64,000 bases of DNA from Urechis unicinctus (Eukaryota > Annelida > Polychaeta > Xenopneusta > Urechidae), in assembly GCA_034190875.2 (NCBI GenBank), contig CM067355.1, forward strand, positions 33,611,314 to 33,675,313. Direction: 5' to 3'. Position numbers and translations under genes: made by a program. Within the stretch, counting starts at the first letter, position 1. The number at the start of each line of letters is the position of its first letter. Positions 60,340 to 64,000 of the stretch are shown piece after piece. The notes beneath the pieces are model-generated. The model worked only from the letters and a program-made list of their open reading frames with translations, did no database searches and was not told the origin of the DNA.

Positions 60340-61900
60340 ACCTCGAGAATAAGGCATGAAGAGTTCGTCCATCCGGGAGCTGGTTGGCTGCAGTTCCAGT
60401 TGACGTAGTCATGACGACGGCTCTCCCCAATCGCTCAAGCAGTTTGGCGATGCATTAAACTAAAAAGTCTTCCCAACGCCTGCTTGTCCACTTATCCTAG
60501 CGTTACTCGACCAAAACCGATAATGTTTCCTACACGTCGGTATGGTTGGATTATGTGAAGTTGACGAGTCTTTTCGACAAGGACCCACAGCGCGCCCAGA
60601 ACTCGATATGTATTTCCCACTTTCTATTATATACGTCACTGTCGTTAGGGGGTATTGACTTGAGTGCCTGTGGTCCGGATGGCTAATGATAACACCACCT
60701 AGCTGTGCGGAACCAAGCCGCGTCACAGCGGTCAACACCGTCTACGCTGGACGCTTCTACCACCCGATGTGACCGGCGTGAGGAGTTTTTTGGGTAGTTT
60801 TCGTGTTGATTTTAGGGTGGTGGTGGGAGTGGGGGGGGGGGGGGGGGGGGGTAGAACGGTCACAAGCTTTACAGTAAACGATTTGATGGTACAATGGCCG
60901 ACACAGCTGGCGTTCGGAACTGGATATGGGTCGGACATATTCTGCCAGACACTACTGAACAATTAATGTAGCTTTTAGGGGGGAGGAACTATTGAATGGC
61001 GTGGGAAAAAATCGTTTCTGGATGCCAAACAATGGGCGCGATTCGCCAAGCACGTTGGATATATGCCGTGTTTAAGATACAACGCGACACCCGAAGGACT
61101 GTATACATTATGCATGACGCATTGAGGTATACGACAAACCCACACACACAATCGTAAATTAATAACTCAATGAACAGGACATGTTTGGGCGCATGAGCGT
61201 ACGACTTTAGGGTTCCGAGCATCACCATTTGAGATCCAAGCGCATGCGGTTATCTTCAGGCATGTTTATACACAGACCGTGATGTTGTTGTTTCATATCT
61301 AAGATAAAAGACGACTGTGGGCGGTGGGGAAGTCGAGTGGGGGGGGGGGGGGGGCTGATATTATTGTGTTTGGGGTGGGGGGGGGGGGGGTGGTGATTGG
61401 TACAGGTGTCATGTGAGCATTCTAACAATCCCTTGCTGGTAGCCCATTCATTTACAAGAGTAATTATTTCCCAAAATTATGTAACGAAGCATATGCGCTC
61501 GGTTCCCGCTATCAAGCAGCAGAGCACCGAGTCGCTTCCGAGCATCGAGAAGCGAGCGCCTGTGTGACGAAGGGTCATTACGGTACGCAATCATCCATGC
61601 TAGCTTACCATTTCTTGCGATACGTTTCTCAAATATAAGATCACTTAGTTGTGTACAAGGCGCAGAAGTAGAGTTGATCGATGGTTTGGGATTTAGTTAA
61701 TACATAAAGATATGCAGCGCAGGTTTAGTAGTAGATAGAAGAAAAGAGACAGCGCTGACCCTGCGCTAACCCAGTTGGAAGCGAGTTTGAATGGTCTGTC
61801 GGGAAATGCGTGGCGCGGCTGATCCTTTGTTTACATGACAATGGACCATTGCCTGTGTATTATGTAGAATTTGTATGTAAGTTAAAGCTCGCTGATCAAC
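60340..61900. other. No gene recognised; G-run repeats
   Basis: G runs at about 60,831-60,851, 61,339-61,353 and 61,375-61,391. Open frames overlap on opposite strands with no domain. 61.4-61.6 kb is unique sequence. Confidence 0.45.
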
Positions 61901-61904
61901 GTAG

Positions 61905-61928
61905 GAGAGAGAGAAAGAAAGAGAGAGG

Positions 61929-62014
<86 letters not shown>

Positions 62015-62046
62015 GTGGGGGGGTAGGGGGAGAGAGAGAGAGAGAG
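61905..62046. repeat. (GA)n microsatellite
   Basis: About 140 bp of GA dinucleotides with G-rich interruptions at 62,015-62,030. Confidence 0.97.
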
Positions 62047-62171
62047 TGCTTGGTAGTACACCTAGATACTCGGTGCGAAGAGTACCAGCTCTAACAGACA
62101 GACACCGCCGCTCACAGGGCGCTCCCGGATCAGCTGACAGCCGCAAGATACCAAGCTCCTCTTCCTATGCA

Positions 62172-62195
62172 ATGTCTGATACGAAGTCATTGAAA
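62172..62195 (+). CDS. Possible short first coding exon (weak)
   Basis: ATG at 62,172 gives MSDTKSLK and then GTAAGG, a donor-like site. The surrounding 61.5-62.8 kb is richer in G+C and CpG than the rest, as at some invertebrate promoters. No second exon was found, so this is only a suggestion. Confidence 0.15.
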
Positions 62196-62199
62196 GTAA

Positions 62200-64000
62200 G
62201 GACTTACCTGAAGAATATACTCCCCGGACTCGGTCAGATGCTTTACATACACGACGGTGCTGAAGTTGTTTGAGACGCCGCCGGGCTTGTTGCGATTCTC
62301 CACTCGGCTGTATGGTGGGGGACGATAAACCGTGACTTACATAAGAGCAATCCGGGTTACATTCCACGTGGATGACCGCCCTCTGGTGTGTCCTCGTGGA
62401 AGCTGTCGGGCTTGTTATGTAAGAGAACAATAGCGATATCTCAGCTTTTGCTGATCGTGGACTTTGCGTCTGCGCATCTGGATGATATGAAAGCGGCAGA
62501 TACGGGCCGCGGCTACATCAGTCGGCCTGCACCTTCTAAGCCGGGTGTGTACGAGCGATGCGGAATATCCCGAAGGCTAGGCTGGCCTAACTTTTTCGCC
62601 CCAGACGCGCTTGACCTCGCTCTAGAGAGCCGAGTGTTCATTCAGACAGCCTATCCGTGGTGCGTATCAAAACCTGCCTTCCCCGTGGATAAATCGGATG
62701 ATCCGGTTGCAGTAGTTTGCGGTGGGCTGTCTCTGAAGCGGTAACCCTGATGCTTGGAGGGTGGGCTCAAATGAGGACTGTCTGGGTCATAATGCGCCGC
62801 CGGAGAGACGAACGAAGTGGAGTTAGTTTAAGCGGGGGATGGGGGGGTTTTGTTTGTGTTTTGGTGGGGTGAGTGTAATGTTAGGAATTGAGGCTTTTGA
62901 CTGATCCACTGTGTTGATTGTAAGCTCTGTATCGCCCGGCAGACACACAGGAGGCGGTGTGGACGCAGTAGACTTTGTACTCTCCACGCTGTCGATGTGT
63001 CGCCCTTAATTACTAGAAGTGATACCGACGCTCGGTTCTCTAAGCTAAGATTTTGCGCGTTTGTATTTGCAATTTCGATATCAAAATTGGACAATGTTGC
63101 CCTCCATTATCAGATAGCTTCAACTAATGTATGCTTACATATAACAAAGAAGGGTCTTGATGCCACTTGACTTCCTCCCATCGAGGAGACACAAAGATCG
63201 TGGATGTATTGTACACTGTCCCCTCATTGCCGACCGATAATTGTGCCATACTGTTGATGACAGGTGCCAGCCCACTCCGCACGGCATGACAACCATAATA
63301 ACCTCTTTTTTCATGTCGTATTTGAATTGGATTAAACTACAAACTCGCTTGAAGAATTTTCAAGGTCACAGAAAAATACTTAATTTTACTTGCAACAACA
63401 GGATACTGGCATGGACTTTGTTGACCATTTTGACACCAGAAAAGTTCTATAAATTGCTCAATCATTGTCGTTGACCTTGCTGTAATTTTCAAGATCATAT
63501 GATCTACCTAAGTCATTTTGTTCAGTAGAATGCATTTCCACCTATTTGTCTCCATTCCTATTTGTTTTCTTTTGAAAAAGTTTATATTTGCTTGTAGCTT
63601 TGGGCATTCGCAAGCGTTCCTCTGCAGGATGTCAGCATGAATTATGCTTAGTTTTCCGAATAGATGCAGGATGTCAGCATGAATTATGCTTAGAAGCAGG
63701 ATGAAAGTTAGACAAATAATTGAATAAGCATGAAAATCGTTAATATCCGTCCTATCTTCTATTGAAATAAAAATCATTCACCGATTCCCAACAACGCTAA
63801 GTGATTATATCCAAAAATTCGAGTCCAATCGGTGACCCCAATCGGTGACCCCAGCTGTGATTGTGACCTTTGTAAAGTTAGATTTCTAATTATTGAATAT
63901 TCATTAGACATGTTCGTTGATCTTCGTGAAAGCCCCTACTTGACCAATCAATGCAATGGTTGTGACCCGGAATTTACCTTCGTTGCGCGCGTCCGGGACA
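62200..64000. other. No confident gene at the right edge
   Basis: The 62,388-62,744 plus frame (118 residues) has no recognisable domain. A 28-bp direct duplication with GCAGGATGTCAGCATGAATT lies at 63,624-63,695. A gene extending beyond the window cannot be excluded. Confidence 0.4.

Noticed and set aside
62388-62744. 118-residue plus-strand frame in a G+C-richer stretch
   Set aside because: No recognisable domain; it overlaps a minus-strand frame of similar length, so coding cannot be argued.

Overview
The window is eukaryotic: genes are split by GT/AG introns, introns are full of minisatellites, and relics of several transposon classes are present. A spliced precursor for an allatotropin-type neuropeptide (core PFRIMGASNRFSHGF followed by GKR) suggests a protostome, most likely a lophotrochozoan such as an annelid or mollusc. 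That placement rests on remembered family resemblance, not on a search. No rRNA, tRNA gene or CRISPR array was seen.

Layout. (1) 0-24.7 kb: a family of duplicated kringle-PAN loci. Copy A (minus, 1791-5228) reads as intact. Copies B (8.0-9.2 kb), D (16.0 kb) and C (21.7-23.3 kb), all plus strand, are decayed. The family is interrupted by a LINE tail, a THAP/P-element-like DNA transposon, SINE-like repeats and expanded minisatellites. An allatotropin-like gene lies inside this zone (minus, 17.7-19.2 kb). (2) 24.8-30.9 kb: a 61-bp satellite array, a Ty3/gypsy retroelement fossil (26.5-28.7 kb), long (AT)n tracts and a 36-bp array. (3) 31.1-37.2 kb, minus: a multi-PAN gene in which about 230-nt PAN/apple exons alternate with 21-30 nt microexons. 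Almost all are phase 1-1. (4) 37.2-45.4 kb: a degraded PAN exon copy, a poorly ordered 43-bp minisatellite field that looks like low-quality consensus, and inverted repeats. (5) 45.7-53.8 kb, minus: a complete seven-exon, 380-residue uronyl/heparan 2-O-sulfotransferase (UST-like) gene. Its introns are largely minisatellite, including about 2.2 kb of a 26-bp repeat. (6) 53.9-64 kb: no confident host gene; it holds minisatellites, a LINE reverse-transcriptase relic, a 574-bp TA-flanked MITE, a 98-bp palindrome and a second 26-bp array.

The most notable observations are two kringle C-half exons in copy A that the splice phases make mutually exclusive; the strict PAN-exon/microexon alternation; and minisatellites grown from an exon-intron junction, so that each unit carries a splice-donor-like site. 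All exon models were built by hand from reading frame, GT/AG sites and phase bookkeeping. They have not been tested against RNA or databases.
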